A stretch of 64,000 nt of DNA from Mariaggregatimicrobium sp964498785 (GTDB taxonomy: Bacteria; Zhuqueibacterota; Zhuqueibacteria; Thermofontimicrobiales; Thiofontviventaceae), in the NCBI GenBank assembly GCA_964498785.1, contig CAZCJL010000001.1, positions 117,869-181,868 of the forward strand, read 5' to 3'. The notes beneath the pieces are model-generated. The model did not search any database. It was not told the DNA's origin and saw only the letters and a program-made list of their open reading frames with translations. This document shows positions 17,236 to 26,183 of this stretch, piece by piece. Position 1 is the stretch's first letter, and each line of letters begins with the position of its first letter. The position numbers were made by a program, and so were the translations under genes.

Positions 17236-19030
17236 TTTCCAAGTTTTGTGATTCTATTCTTTTCAAGTATAAGAAGATAGTACTTAAATAATTAAACTGA
17301 GAATAGTTATATCTTTTTTGCTTGAGATTTTCTACACTTTTTTCTGAGAATATTTCCTGAAGCATATCAGATAAATAGAACGATTCTATTACTTTCTGGC
17401 AGTTAGTTTTATCTATTAAAGACACTTTATAACCTGACCTGAGATTTCTACGGAGATAATTTTTTATATTAATTGGAAAATACTGGTATATTCCGAGCAA
17501 AAATGATTTTATCCACTGATTTTTATTTAGGTGTGCAGAAGACATCACATCAAATCTAGGAAATAATGAAAATTCATGATTTAAAGTAGATAAAAATTTT
17601 AGATACAATTCCATATTTTTTTTATATTTAAATGGGATGCTCATCGCATATTTTACAAACTGATTAGAGTAGAAAGGTGCAATTGTCCAAAAAAAACATC
17701 TATTTCTATCTTCTCCTTCAATATCCTTTTTAAATATTTGACCATAGTACCGAAAATGAATAATTTTGTAGCCTAAATCATCCTCCGGGTATTCCTTTAA
17801 AAGAGAATAAAAATTATGTTTGAAAGTTTGTATATCAATATTTAATATTTTTTCAATATCATTTAACGAAAAGAAACAATTTTTATTCAAATAGTAATCT
17901 ATTAATTGATTATAAGAATCGAACTGTCGCTCCTGGAGAACAGGATATAAGAAGCCGCCTATATCGCCAGTATAGTATGAAATTTCTGTTCCGAAATGCT
18001 TTAGCAATTCATCGAAAAAAATAAGTATAAAACTCATTCCGATATGGTTCAAACCATCCTTCAAATCTATTAATCTTAGCAAGTCATTGAATTCAAGTTT
18101 TCGGGTTTTAATTAAAGTCCAATCATAATTTGCTTTTTTTGCTAATAATTCCGCGCCCATTGCGTCATTTGAGGCTAATCCCTCCGGATCCAAATAAGTA
18201 ACAGCTTTACCCTGCATCTTAGTTAGAATAAGTGCAGCTAACACAGAACGGGAGTCGTATCCACCACTTAAAGATAGAATAATTTCTGAGCCATTATTTT
18301 TGTAAGTACGGCTTTGAACGGATTCGATAAATAAGTTCTTTAAATTTAAGGAACATTCAATAATTTTTTTATTACCATAATCAACATCCTGGAAATTGAA
18401 TGTAAATAAGTTGATGAGCGATAATTCATTTCGTTTCAAATTAACGTTTAGTAAGCTCCCAGGACTTAAATATTTAAGATTATGGTAAAATGTTTTATCG
18501 CCAAAAAAATGACCAAAAAGAAGATATTCTGCCAATGAATATCTATTAATGGATAATTCTTTTTGACAGAAATGTGTAATAAATTTAAGTTCTCTTGAAA
18601 TAATGAAGGAATCTTTGCTCTTGTAATAATATAATGGTAGTCGCCCGAATATATCATTAAACACGAACAAATGTTTCTTTACTTTATCGAAAATTACAAC
18701 TATAAAGTCTCCGTCTGAATCGAAAATAAATTTCTGTAAATAACTAAAATAGTCATTCGATAGTTTTCGTGCGAGTGTCTTTAATTCATTTTGAATGCTA
18801 GTAGAAGTTTTATTGTATATTTCCCCTTCCAAAATAATAGTAAAATTTTTGTCATGAATAGTTAAAAAAGGATATTTTTTATATTTTGTTTTACCAATAA
18901 TAATGTCAGTGGAGATTTCCAGAATTTCTGCTTCATAATTTTCGTTATGCAGCATTTTTCCCTGGATCATTTGAAATTTTTGCATCCACTGATTAATATT
19001 TTTTTTGTATAATATATTGATTCCTGGCAT
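17210..19030 (-). CDS. asparagine synthetase B-like protein lacking the glutaminase cysteine
   Basis: 606 residues. The C-terminal half is an AsnB-type ATP-pyrophosphatase domain with the P-loop LSLSGGYDSRSVLAAL (SGGYDS at 255-260). The N-terminal half has the shape of the class-II glutamine amidotransferase domain, but it begins MPGINILY where active enzymes begin MCGI, so the nucleophile Cys2 is Pro. The codon is CCA directly after the ATG and I see no alternative start that would restore Cys. It probably uses ammonia, or another amine, to amidate a carboxylate, perhaps a uronic acid or acyl group on the exopolysaccharide. It lies 10 bases after the flippase gene. Confidence 0.82.
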   Translation of the reverse strand: MPGINILYKKNINQWMQKFQMIQGKMLHNENYEAEILEISTDIIIGKTKYKKYPFLTIHDKNFTIILEGEIYNKTSTSIQNELKTLARKLSNDYFSYLQKFIFDSDGDFIVVIFDKVKKHLFVFNDIFGRLPLYYYKSKDSFIISRELKFITHFCQKELSINRYSLAEYLLFGHFFGDKTFYHNLKYLSPGSLLNVNLKRNELSLINLFTFNFQDVDYGNKKIIECSLNLKNLFIESVQSRTYKNNGSEIILSLSGGYDSRSVLAALILTKMQGKAVTYLDPEGLASNDAMGAELLAKKANYDWTLIKTRKLEFNDLLRLIDLKDGLNHIGMSFILIFFDELLKHFGTEISYYTGDIGGFLYPVLQERQFDSYNQLIDYYLNKNCFFSLNDIEKILNIDIQTFKHNFYSLLKEYPEDDLGYKIIHFRYYGQIFKKDIEGEDRNRCFFWTIAPFYSNQFVKYAMSIPFKYKKNMELYLKFLSTLNHEFSLFPRFDVMSSAHLNKNQWIKSFLLGIYQYFPINIKNYLRRNLRSGYKVSLIDKTNCQKVIESFYLSDMLQEIFSEKSVENLKQKRYNYSQFNYLSTIFLYLKRIESQNLENDNIVSKN

Positions 19031-19040
19031 TGTATTAGTT

Positions 19041-20630
19041 TTATTGGTGGTTTGAAATTGATATTAAATAACGACTTTTCTTAATTTTGTAAAAAATTTC
19101 TTTGAAATATTGTTTATCACTTTTGGTTAAAATGAATATCCATGACACGATGAAAATCGATGTTAAAAAAATTGATACCTGTAATATTAGAGCATGCCAT
19201 TTTTCAGGTGGAAGATATTTTACAATGAAATAAAAGATCAAAACAGCTGGCATTGAATAAAAGAAGGGAATAATAATACCGTTTGTAATAAATTTTAGTA
19301 GATTTATATTTACAATACGACAGCAGTAAATTGGCATTGCAATACCATAGGCTAAAATCATGGGGAACGTAATCCCCAGTGCAATTTTATCAATTGAATA
19401 ATTTAACTTTGCAAGCGGTATCATTATCAGTGTTGCAATCAAGCCTGCAAGAATTGATAATATAGCTGGAAATAGATGTTTACCCAAACCGTTAACAACC
19501 ATATAAGCAGGCTGAACGAGCCAACTTGTTAAGTAGCCTATTCCTATAAGCATCGCAGTTTTTACAATGGTTGCCAATATAATTTTTCCATTCTCCAATT
19601 CTAAGTATTCAGTTCCAACCCAAAATTTGAAAAATGAAGGACCGAATATAATAATAATCATGAATAATGAGACTGCAATGATCGAATTGTAACGAGTAGA
19701 TCTGATTAGTAATTTTTTGATCAGAGTTTCCTTATTTTCCCCCTCCAGTTTGCTAGCCGCTGGTTTCACACCGCGACAAAACGCTTCAATAACAGAGGCA
19801 GAAGCGATAATGACCATCATTGCAATTCCATAATCTGCTGAAACTTTTATTGATATAAGGCTTCCCAAAATAAAAATCGCTATTTTAGATAATAATAATC
19901 CGGATAAAATATACAATGTGCTATTAATCCCATAGGTCATCTGTTCAATTAAAAATGAAAAATTAAATTTCCATGGTTTAAATTTTAAATCTGGGCATAT
20001 TCTAAATGCAAATTTTGCTTTAAAAGCAGCTATCATGATGGAAATGAAAGAATTTACCACTGCAATAAAAATAATCGCATTGGATTTTATAAATAAGGAC
20101 AAAAAAGAAAAAATTAGTATTACCCTAACAATATCGCTGGAAATATTCAAAACCGATGGCAATTCATATCGTTGCATTCCCGATAAAATACCTGCATAGG
20201 CTAATAATGGAAAGCAAATCACCTGCGAAAATCCGATAATGAGAATTACAATTTGAGTTGATTTTTGAAATTCGGTAGTGATTGAAAACCACGATGAGAA
20301 ATAATGATAAGCGATGAGCGTGATAATTAATAACAGAAATGCCAGAAAAGAAAAATAAACCACAACCGTATTAATCCGAACATTTAATTCCGATATATCT
20401 TTTCTTGCCAGCATAAATGGTACAATTCGAGTTACTGAGGAATTTAGGCCAAGTTGTAGCACATTAGCATACGCAAAAAACGAACCTAAAATTATCCAAA
20501 TACCATATAGTTCTCTTCCAATTACTCCCAATATGAAAGGAACAAGAAAGAATCGGATACCTGTCGAAAAAAAATTGGTCGATATGTTTATGAAAGAATT
20601 TAAAATTAATCGTGATTTTTGATCCATCAT
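19041..20630 (-). CDS. Wzx-type polysaccharide flippase
   Basis: 529 residues with about 12-14 hydrophobic helices and the MATE/PST opening NSFINISTNFFSTGIRFFLVPFILGVIG, followed by YGIWIILGSFFAY. It should flip undecaprenyl-linked repeat units to the periplasm for Wzy polymerisation. The middle-loop SKLEGENKE is typical of the oligosaccharide flippase subgroup. It sits in the run with Wzy, glycosyltransferases and the AsnB-like gene. No symbol is given because wzx names vary by locus. Confidence 0.9.
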   Translation of the reverse strand: MMDQKSRLILNSFINISTNFFSTGIRFFLVPFILGVIGRELYGIWIILGSFFAYANVLQLGLNSSVTRIVPFMLARKDISELNVRINTVVVYFSFLAFLLLIITLIAYHYFSSWFSITTEFQKSTQIVILIIGFSQVICFPLLAYAGILSGMQRYELPSVLNISSDIVRVILIFSFLSLFIKSNAIIFIAVVNSFISIMIAAFKAKFAFRICPDLKFKPWKFNFSFLIEQMTYGINSTLYILSGLLLSKIAIFILGSLISIKVSADYGIAMMVIIASASVIEAFCRGVKPAASKLEGENKETLIKKLLIRSTRYNSIIAVSLFMIIIIFGPSFFKFWVGTEYLELENGKIILATIVKTAMLIGIGYLTSWLVQPAYMVVNGLGKHLFPAILSILAGLIATLIMIPLAKLNYSIDKIALGITFPMILAYGIAMPIYCCRIVNINLLKFITNGIIIPFFYSMPAVLIFYFIVKYLPPEKWHALILQVSIFLTSIFIVSWIFILTKSDKQYFKEIFYKIKKSRYLISISNHQ

Positions 20631-20706
20631 GAATTCATCTATATATTAGCTTAAATAAATTGTCAGCAATATTTGCAATATCGCGATTGATTTATAAAAT
20701 AAGTTG

Positions 20707-21846
20707 TTAATTTAAATTGTTGTAAATTTTAAATAATTTAATTTTTTCAAAACTCCAGTTGTAATGTTTCGCAGTTGCTTTTTTCCCGTTTTCTGCAAAT
20801 CGGTTCATCAATTTTTGGTCTGAATGAAGTACCAAAATGTTCTCAACGATTTGATTTATGTTTTCAGGATTAACGGCAAATCCGCATTCATTTTTTAAAA
20901 CAAATTCTTTATACATCGGAAAATCTGAAACGATTACCGGAATTCCTGCCAGCATATATTCATATACTTTCGTCGGAATCGAATAGATATAATTTTTTAA
21001 CGGTTTCAACAATGCCAATCCAATCGAATGTTTGCATAAAAGGCTGTAAATTTTTTCGTTCGGAACATGATTGACAAATTTTATGTTTTTATGGAGATGA
21101 TATTTAGCGATTAACTCATCCATCTTGATTTTGGTTGAAATATCAGAAATTTTGCCCACGAATGTCAGATAAAAATTATGATCCTTTTTACGCAATTCAT
21201 GAACAACCTCAATTATCACAAGTACACCCCGTTCTCTGGAAATTTGTCCTACATAAATTAGAGAGCCATTTTTTTTTGATGGTATCCTCATATTTTGGAT
21301 AAATGAGATTCTTGGATAATTATGAATAACTTCATGGTTCGCTTTGCCGTTAAAATGAACCTGATATGCATCTTCTGCTAATATCCAATAATCAAAAGTA
21401 TTTCTTGCGATAAAAAATAACGCTTTCACTACAAAAGAAATTACTCCTCTAAAATATATGGGAATATATGTTTTTTCAGATATTGAATTAATGATATCTT
21501 CATGCAAATCAAAAATTATTCTATGTCTTTTCATCTTTAAAAATAATCCCAAGAGGATCAATTCCGGATCATGAATATGAATACATTTCAATTTTTTAAG
21601 TGTGTTAATAATTTTAATTATCTGCCACTGCATTAAGACTCTTTTCAGACGATTCTTTATCAGGGGGATCGGGTGATTTGTCACATCGTGGGTATCCGGT
21701 AGTATCTGTTTCCCATCGTCCGGGAATATGTAATGCACTAAATATTTTTCTGCTAAACTTAATATCTCTTTATAATAAATCCTCGGTTCCAAAGCCGGAT
21801 AATGAACGCTTGTAATTACGGCGATTTTTTCCTTCTTAGTCGGCAA
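20707..21846 (-). CDS. glycosyltransferase, GT4-like
   Basis: 379 residues, GT-B fold. The N-terminal half has KIAVITSVHYPALEPRIYYKE and a HIHDPELILLG segment; the C-terminal half has YVGQISRERGVLVIIE and the donor-binding KVYEYMLAGIPVIVSDFP. The glutamate-rich EYMLAGIP region corresponds to the conserved E-x7-E site of GT4 enzymes. Expected to add one sugar to the lipid-linked repeat unit at the inner membrane; donor and linkage are not predictable. It is separated by only 5 bases from the next upstream gene. Confidence 0.88.
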   Translation of the reverse strand: MPTKKEKIAVITSVHYPALEPRIYYKEILSLAEKYLVHYIFPDDGKQILPDTHDVTNHPIPLIKNRLKRVLMQWQIIKIINTLKKLKCIHIHDPELILLGLFLKMKRHRIIFDLHEDIINSISEKTYIPIYFRGVISFVVKALFFIARNTFDYWILAEDAYQVHFNGKANHEVIHNYPRISFIQNMRIPSKKNGSLIYVGQISRERGVLVIIEVVHELRKKDHNFYLTFVGKISDISTKIKMDELIAKYHLHKNIKFVNHVPNEKIYSLLCKHSIGLALLKPLKNYIYSIPTKVYEYMLAGIPVIVSDFPMYKEFVLKNECGFAVNPENINQIVENILVLHSDQKLMNRFAENGKKATAKHYNWSFEKIKLFKIYNNLN

Positions 21847-21851
21847 CGATT

Positions 21852-22760
21852 TTAATCCTTGTGGTTAGTAAATTCATTAAACAAATTTTTGAATAACATT
21901 TTATTGTGTTCTGCTGAGTATTGTTGGAGAACAAATTCTCTTCCCGGATAATTAATGGAAAAATTGTCTTTTAGATATTTAATTTTATTTTCCATGTGTT
22001 CTAATGAATTACAGTAATGCGTATGTGGAAAATCGAAATTATAAATAACCTGCAATCCTTTTTGCAGCGATTCTAAAACCATTTTAGGCGTTCCGTCATG
22101 TTTAACATACCTAATGAGAAGGTGACAATTGTTGTAAATTGAATCCATCTCAGTAGCTTTTAAAATACCCATAAAACGTACATTTTTTAGTTTTCTGAAT
22201 TTATCATCAGGGCATTCAGAGAGGAACCAGAAATCGATGTCCTGTAATTTTTCTGCCAGGCTCATAATTTCATATCCCCCGTAAAATTCAAATCGATGGG
22301 GGATAGCATACGTTAGTACTGTGAATTTCTTGTTCTTTTGCTCTATGTTTGAAATTTCATTTTTAATAAATTTGGGTAAAATTGGTATTACAAGACTATT
22401 TTTAATCCCAAAGCTATTGAGCTCCTTTTTAAGCAATTGACTAACAACAACTTGTTTGTTAATAAGTAAATTACATAATTGAGATTTATACCTTATTAAT
22501 GAATTTGATATAGCAGTGTAAGCATCAGTACCAATCCAGTGGACGATAATTTTTTTCCTGAATAATTTAGCCAAAATATGGATTGAAAGATCATAAGGAG
22601 CATGTGCATATATCAAATCGCATCTTTGAAAGTCCCTAATGATTGACATTATACCGTTGGTTTTAGACGTCCGGAAACTTTCATGTCCAATTTCGGAAAA
22701 AGTTTTCATCAAAAATTGAGAAAGTTTGGGATTTGCGATAAGTAATATTTTCATAAGCAT
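21852..22760 (-). CDS. glycosyltransferase, GT-B fold, divergent
   Basis: 302 residues. KILLIANPKLSQFLM at the start, the acceptor-domain phrase KIIVHWIGTDAYTAI, and a donor-domain phrase HDGTPKMVLESLQKGLQVIY support a small GT4-like transferase. It is shorter than usual for the family and divergent, so activity is inferred. The reading frame opens with MLMKIL; the second ATG may be the true start. It lies between the Wzy-like gene and another glycosyltransferase. Confidence 0.72.
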   Translation of the reverse strand: MLMKILLIANPKLSQFLMKTFSEIGHESFRTSKTNGIMSIIRDFQRCDLIYAHAPYDLSIHILAKLFRKKIIVHWIGTDAYTAISNSLIRYKSQLCNLLINKQVVVSQLLKKELNSFGIKNSLVIPILPKFIKNEISNIEQKNKKFTVLTYAIPHRFEFYGGYEIMSLAEKLQDIDFWFLSECPDDKFRKLKNVRFMGILKATEMDSIYNNCHLLIRYVKHDGTPKMVLESLQKGLQVIYNFDFPHTHYCNSLEHMENKIKYLKDNFSINYPGREFVLQQYSAEHNKMLFKNLFNEFTNHKD

Positions 22761-22777
22761 TTATTAACTATGAATTA

Positions 22778-24154
22778 TCAAGTTTCTTTAGCATAAGTAA
22801 TTTTTTGTGATACCGTTGCAAATGCAACCAAAAACCAAAATAGCTTATGGTCGTAAATACCAATGAAAAAGCCAGTGATTAAAAATGAAACAAACGCAAC
22901 TGCTAAAAATAAATATAAATCCCGTAGACGTCTGTCGTCTTTATAAAATGTGATTACTTTTTTAAAATATAGAAAAACGAAAAATATGATTAATAAAAAG
23001 ATCACCAGCCCTGGTAATCCCAATGTTGCAAATATCTCCAAAAATCCGTTATGCGATTCCCTCATATAGTGAAAAAAATGTCCATAAGATGCCGAATTGA
23101 ACCGAAAGTTGCCAATCCCGACACCAAAAATAAAATTGTTAATTCCCATATCCATTCCAACATCCATCAGTTGTAATCTCGTATTTACAGATCCATCTCG
23201 CTGGCTGATTCGATCAAAAAAAAGTCCATTAGTTTGTGAGTTTATAAACAGTAAAATCGAGACAAAAGAAATAATAAAGAGTGACGAATAGAAATATTTC
23301 TTAAACTTACTTAGAGAAATAAAAATAATTGTCATTGAACTGATAATAACGATAATGAGCCCGACCAATGCGCCTCTTGATAAGGTGCAAATTGTTATAA
23401 AAATAAATAGTATTGACGGTATGATATAAAGTTTACTTTTATGTATTGAAAAATAAAATCCGACAGGTACAAGTAATAAAAAATTTTGGGCAAATAAATT
23501 CGGATCTTCCCCGGTACCGACAAGTCTTACCATGGTATGTCCATAATAACTTGCATTTATGCTTGACGGAGAATTATAAAGCAATGAATAAAGTGATATT
23601 GTTATTCCGGTCCACATAAATGCGAATAACACTTTTTCAAGTTCTTCGTTTGAATTTATCAGATTAATCATTACAATGTATAGGAAGAACATTTGAAAAA
23701 TTGTCAGTGATTTCATGATGCTGACTTGCGTATTTGTTGCGGCGATGGTTGTAACCAATATCCAAAGAAAGAAAATAAAGGTCAATCCTAATAAACCATT
23801 TTTTGTGAGTATGTCCTTTTTTAAATTAATAATTTTATATAAACCAAGGCCAATGATAAAAACTGCTAATAATTTAGTAATGGATTGAGATGACGAAAAA
23901 AGTGAAAATCCTTCCTCTATTAAGACAGATCCAGCCAGAATTCCAATACCTAAGAACAAATTTTTTAAAATGATATAAATGACAAAGATAATCCCAAACA
24001 GCGCGATCAAATATTTAAACATAATATCAAAATTCATGATTATCAGGCCAGAGATTATGCTTATTACAAAAAATGTAGCGATAATAATCTTATCAAAATT
24101 TTCATTAATTATAATCTGAGGATTCAAATTTCTATTTACTAGTTGAGTTTTCAT
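22778..24154 (-). CDS. Wzy/O-antigen ligase-type polymerase
   Basis: About 458 residues with roughly 11-12 hydrophobic helices and a large periplasmic loop. The loop contains RLVGTGEDPNLFAQNFLL and, later, FGVGIGNFRFNSASYG ... SHNGFLEIFATLGLPGLV, the O-antigen ligase (PF04932) signature with its conserved H. It should polymerise flipped repeat units. I chose the ATG at 24154 because the upstream frame start (a TTG at 24187) overlaps the GNAT gene; the stop of that gene is 5 bases away. Confidence 0.85.
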   Translation of the reverse strand: MKTQLVNRNLNPQIIINENFDKIIIATFFVISIISGLIIMNFDIMFKYLIALFGIIFVIYIILKNLFLGIGILAGSVLIEEGFSLFSSSQSITKLLAVFIIGLGLYKIINLKKDILTKNGLLGLTFIFFLWILVTTIAATNTQVSIMKSLTIFQMFFLYIVMINLINSNEELEKVLFAFMWTGITISLYSLLYNSPSSINASYYGHTMVRLVGTGEDPNLFAQNFLLLVPVGFYFSIHKSKLYIIPSILFIFITICTLSRGALVGLIIVIISSMTIIFISLSKFKKYFYSSLFIISFVSILLFINSQTNGLFFDRISQRDGSVNTRLQLMDVGMDMGINNFIFGVGIGNFRFNSASYGHFFHYMRESHNGFLEIFATLGLPGLVIFLLIIFFVFLYFKKVITFYKDDRRLRDLYLFLAVAFVSFLITGFFIGIYDHKLFWFLVAFATVSQKITYAKET

Positions 24155-24158
24155 ATAA

Positions 24159-25262
24159 TTAAAATCGAATGCCTTCTGTAAAAGCAAATGTTAAATACCA
24201 CTCCTTTAAATCATCCACTTTTTCATTAATCGAAAGTGATTTTTTATTTTTTAAAATTAAAATTGGAGCAGTAAGTCGCTTATTATTAAACAAAAAACCT
24301 CGCATTTTCAAATATTTCGAAAAATCAGAATAATGTTTCCCATTTTTTACTATCATAAACATAATCGAAGAAGCGTTTCTGCTTCGGAAATATTGTATTG
24401 CATAGTCGATTAATGTTCTGTAATATTTTTTATCTGAAGGATCATAAAGAATATCGTTTATAACACCAATTTCAATTTTATTAGAATAATAGGAGCTTAA
24501 TACAATATAACCTGTTAGTACCTCGTTTTTAGTAGTTGCAAAAATTTTATAAGAGTTATTTGGATTGTGGATAAATCTCCAGTTTAAAAATGTACTATCA
24601 CGAGTAATTGTGATTCCAAATTTATCGTGTACTCTTTCCCATAGCGTGTCAAATCGGTGGTCGAAACTTGTTATTTCGATAATTTTAAGTTTAGAATTTT
24701 TAGTATCGCGGTTGAAATTGAAGAAAATATCAATCACTGGGAAAACTGCTTTTGCTAAAAATTTGGCTAATCTCACGAGAGTCTGTTTTTTTACAAGAGC
24801 CTCAATATAGGTGTTAGAAATTTTCTCAACATCTAAAATTTTGAAAATCGTTTTATAATTTCCAATATGTGTATAACCAGCCTTGATTTGAGATGCCATA
24901 GTCCCTTGATTTGATATTGTCCAGATAAAATCGAAATCTGAAAAATTGGAACCTTCTTTGACCAGGTTCACAAATCGGTTATAATAAATCCCATATTTAG
25001 GATGCATCATTGCGTAAACAGCTCGCCCGGTATTAAAATGATGATTATTACAACAGAATTTTATTGGGATTAAATTGTAAGCGCCAACAATCTTATCATT
25101 TACTTCGTAAACAGTAATCTGTGAATCACCTTGTGGATTTTTTCTGAATTCCCATTCCCATTTTTCAAGTGTATTTATTTTAGGTCTTTTCATTAATGTG
25201 GCATCGAGAGCAAGGATATTTTTTTCGTCTCCGTCTTGATATTTTCTCAACTTTAGTGACAT
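24159..25262 (-). CDS. GNAT-family acyltransferase of the polysaccharide locus
   Basis: 367 residues. The first ~150 residues have the GNAT pattern: KLRKYQDGDEKNILAL, WEWEFRKNPQGDSQITVYE, and KIVGAYNLIPIKF with a following NTGRAVYAMMHPKY. The C-terminal half (TFLNWRFIHNPNNSYKIF, NDILYDPSDKKYYRTLIDYA) looks like a second GNAT-like fold, as in other large acyltransferases from glycan loci. AGGAG lies 7 bases ahead and its ATG overlaps the previous stop (TAATG), so it is coupled to the SGNH-like gene. Likely acylates an amino group on a sugar precursor; acetyl-CoA or acyl-ACP could be the donor. Confidence 0.8.
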   Translation of the reverse strand: MSLKLRKYQDGDEKNILALDATLMKRPKINTLEKWEWEFRKNPQGDSQITVYEVNDKIVGAYNLIPIKFCCNNHHFNTGRAVYAMMHPKYGIYYNRFVNLVKEGSNFSDFDFIWTISNQGTMASQIKAGYTHIGNYKTIFKILDVEKISNTYIEALVKKQTLVRLAKFLAKAVFPVIDIFFNFNRDTKNSKLKIIEITSFDHRFDTLWERVHDKFGITITRDSTFLNWRFIHNPNNSYKIFATTKNEVLTGYIVLSSYYSNKIEIGVINDILYDPSDKKYYRTLIDYAIQYFRSRNASSIMFMIVKNGKHYSDFSKYLKMRGFLFNNKRLTAPILILKNKKSLSINEKVDDLKEWYLTFAFTEGIRF

Positions 25263-26170
25263 TAATTGACTCCTGCCAATGATGCTTTAATTTTCTTTTG
25301 TTTAAATTCCTGAATTCGTTGGTCGATGAATCTAGCGAATTCAGGTCCCACAATCTTATTTGCTTTTTCATTGGGATGAGAATCCCGATAATTTTCATTC
25401 TTCTGGTACTCTGTGCGAAGCATATTGGTTGATGGATCAGCTAAATAATCGAACAAATTAAAAACGAACACATTTGATGTATTCTGTAGAAAATCATCTG
25501 ATGTGAGCCAATTTGCCCATTCCCGAGCTCTTGAACTTTCCGTCGAATTCGTTGCTAACGGATGTAGAGGAGGAAACGTAAGTGGTATAAAAATTTTATC
25601 AGGATGTGATTCCATTATACTTCGAATGCTCCGAAACCAATCCTTATATTGATTTAACATTTTTTCGCTTTTGATCGCGCTGTTCGGAAAACATGATTTG
25701 AAAATGATGATATCATGCTGCAATAAACGGCTGAAAGCATTCGATGGTGGGGTAGTAACTGGCTGGTTAAATAAAATATATAAACCTTCAGGATCAGTAT
25801 TACCGTTTCCACGGGTATTCGTCGAGTCAGTCGGAATATCATAACAAAAGTTCAATTTTTTACCGTGAGGATCCGTAAGTCCGATGGAATTATAATCATG
25901 GGTATAAAATTGGTAACCTTTTTCTGTCAATAGTTTACGTACAGAACCTTCTTCTACTAAATTTCGCCCTGTTGAATGATGCAAAAAAATTATATTTTTG
26001 TAACCAGTATTTTTCTCAAAGTTTACAGTTCCAACTGGCAACGGCGTGGATAATCGTTTGTATTTCCAATACTGCCATGCTCTTCTTCCTAAAGTACTTC
26101 CAAGGATGATAAAGAGAATTAAGCCCAAAATGATCAGAGAAAGTGTTCCGATTCCATTGATTTTTATCAT
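25262..26170 (-). CDS. membrane-anchored 'HHSTG' SGNH-like protein
   Basis: 302 residues. An N-terminal helix (TLSLIILGLILFIILGSTLG) anchors an extracytoplasmic domain that begins NIIFLHHSTGRNLVEEGS. Other conserved stretches shared with the next gene are IIIFKSCFPNSAI, PLTFPPLHPLAT and RDSHPNEKAN. The Ser in HHSTG and the Asp/His in DSHPN are plausible equivalents of the GDSL serine and DxxH pair, but the Asp-His spacing is one residue short, so this is only SGNH-like. The position in a polysaccharide operon suggests acyl-ester handling. I know no named family for it. Confidence 0.7.
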   Translation of the reverse strand: MIKINGIGTLSLIILGLILFIILGSTLGRRAWQYWKYKRLSTPLPVGTVNFEKNTGYKNIIFLHHSTGRNLVEEGSVRKLLTEKGYQFYTHDYNSIGLTDPHGKKLNFCYDIPTDSTNTRGNGNTDPEGLYILFNQPVTTPPSNAFSRLLQHDIIIFKSCFPNSAIKSEKMLNQYKDWFRSIRSIMESHPDKIFIPLTFPPLHPLATNSTESSRAREWANWLTSDDFLQNTSNVFVFNLFDYLADPSTNMLRTEYQKNENYRDSHPNEKANKIVGPEFARFIDQRIQEFKQKKIKASLAGVN

Positions 26171-26183
26171 TGCATTACCTTTT

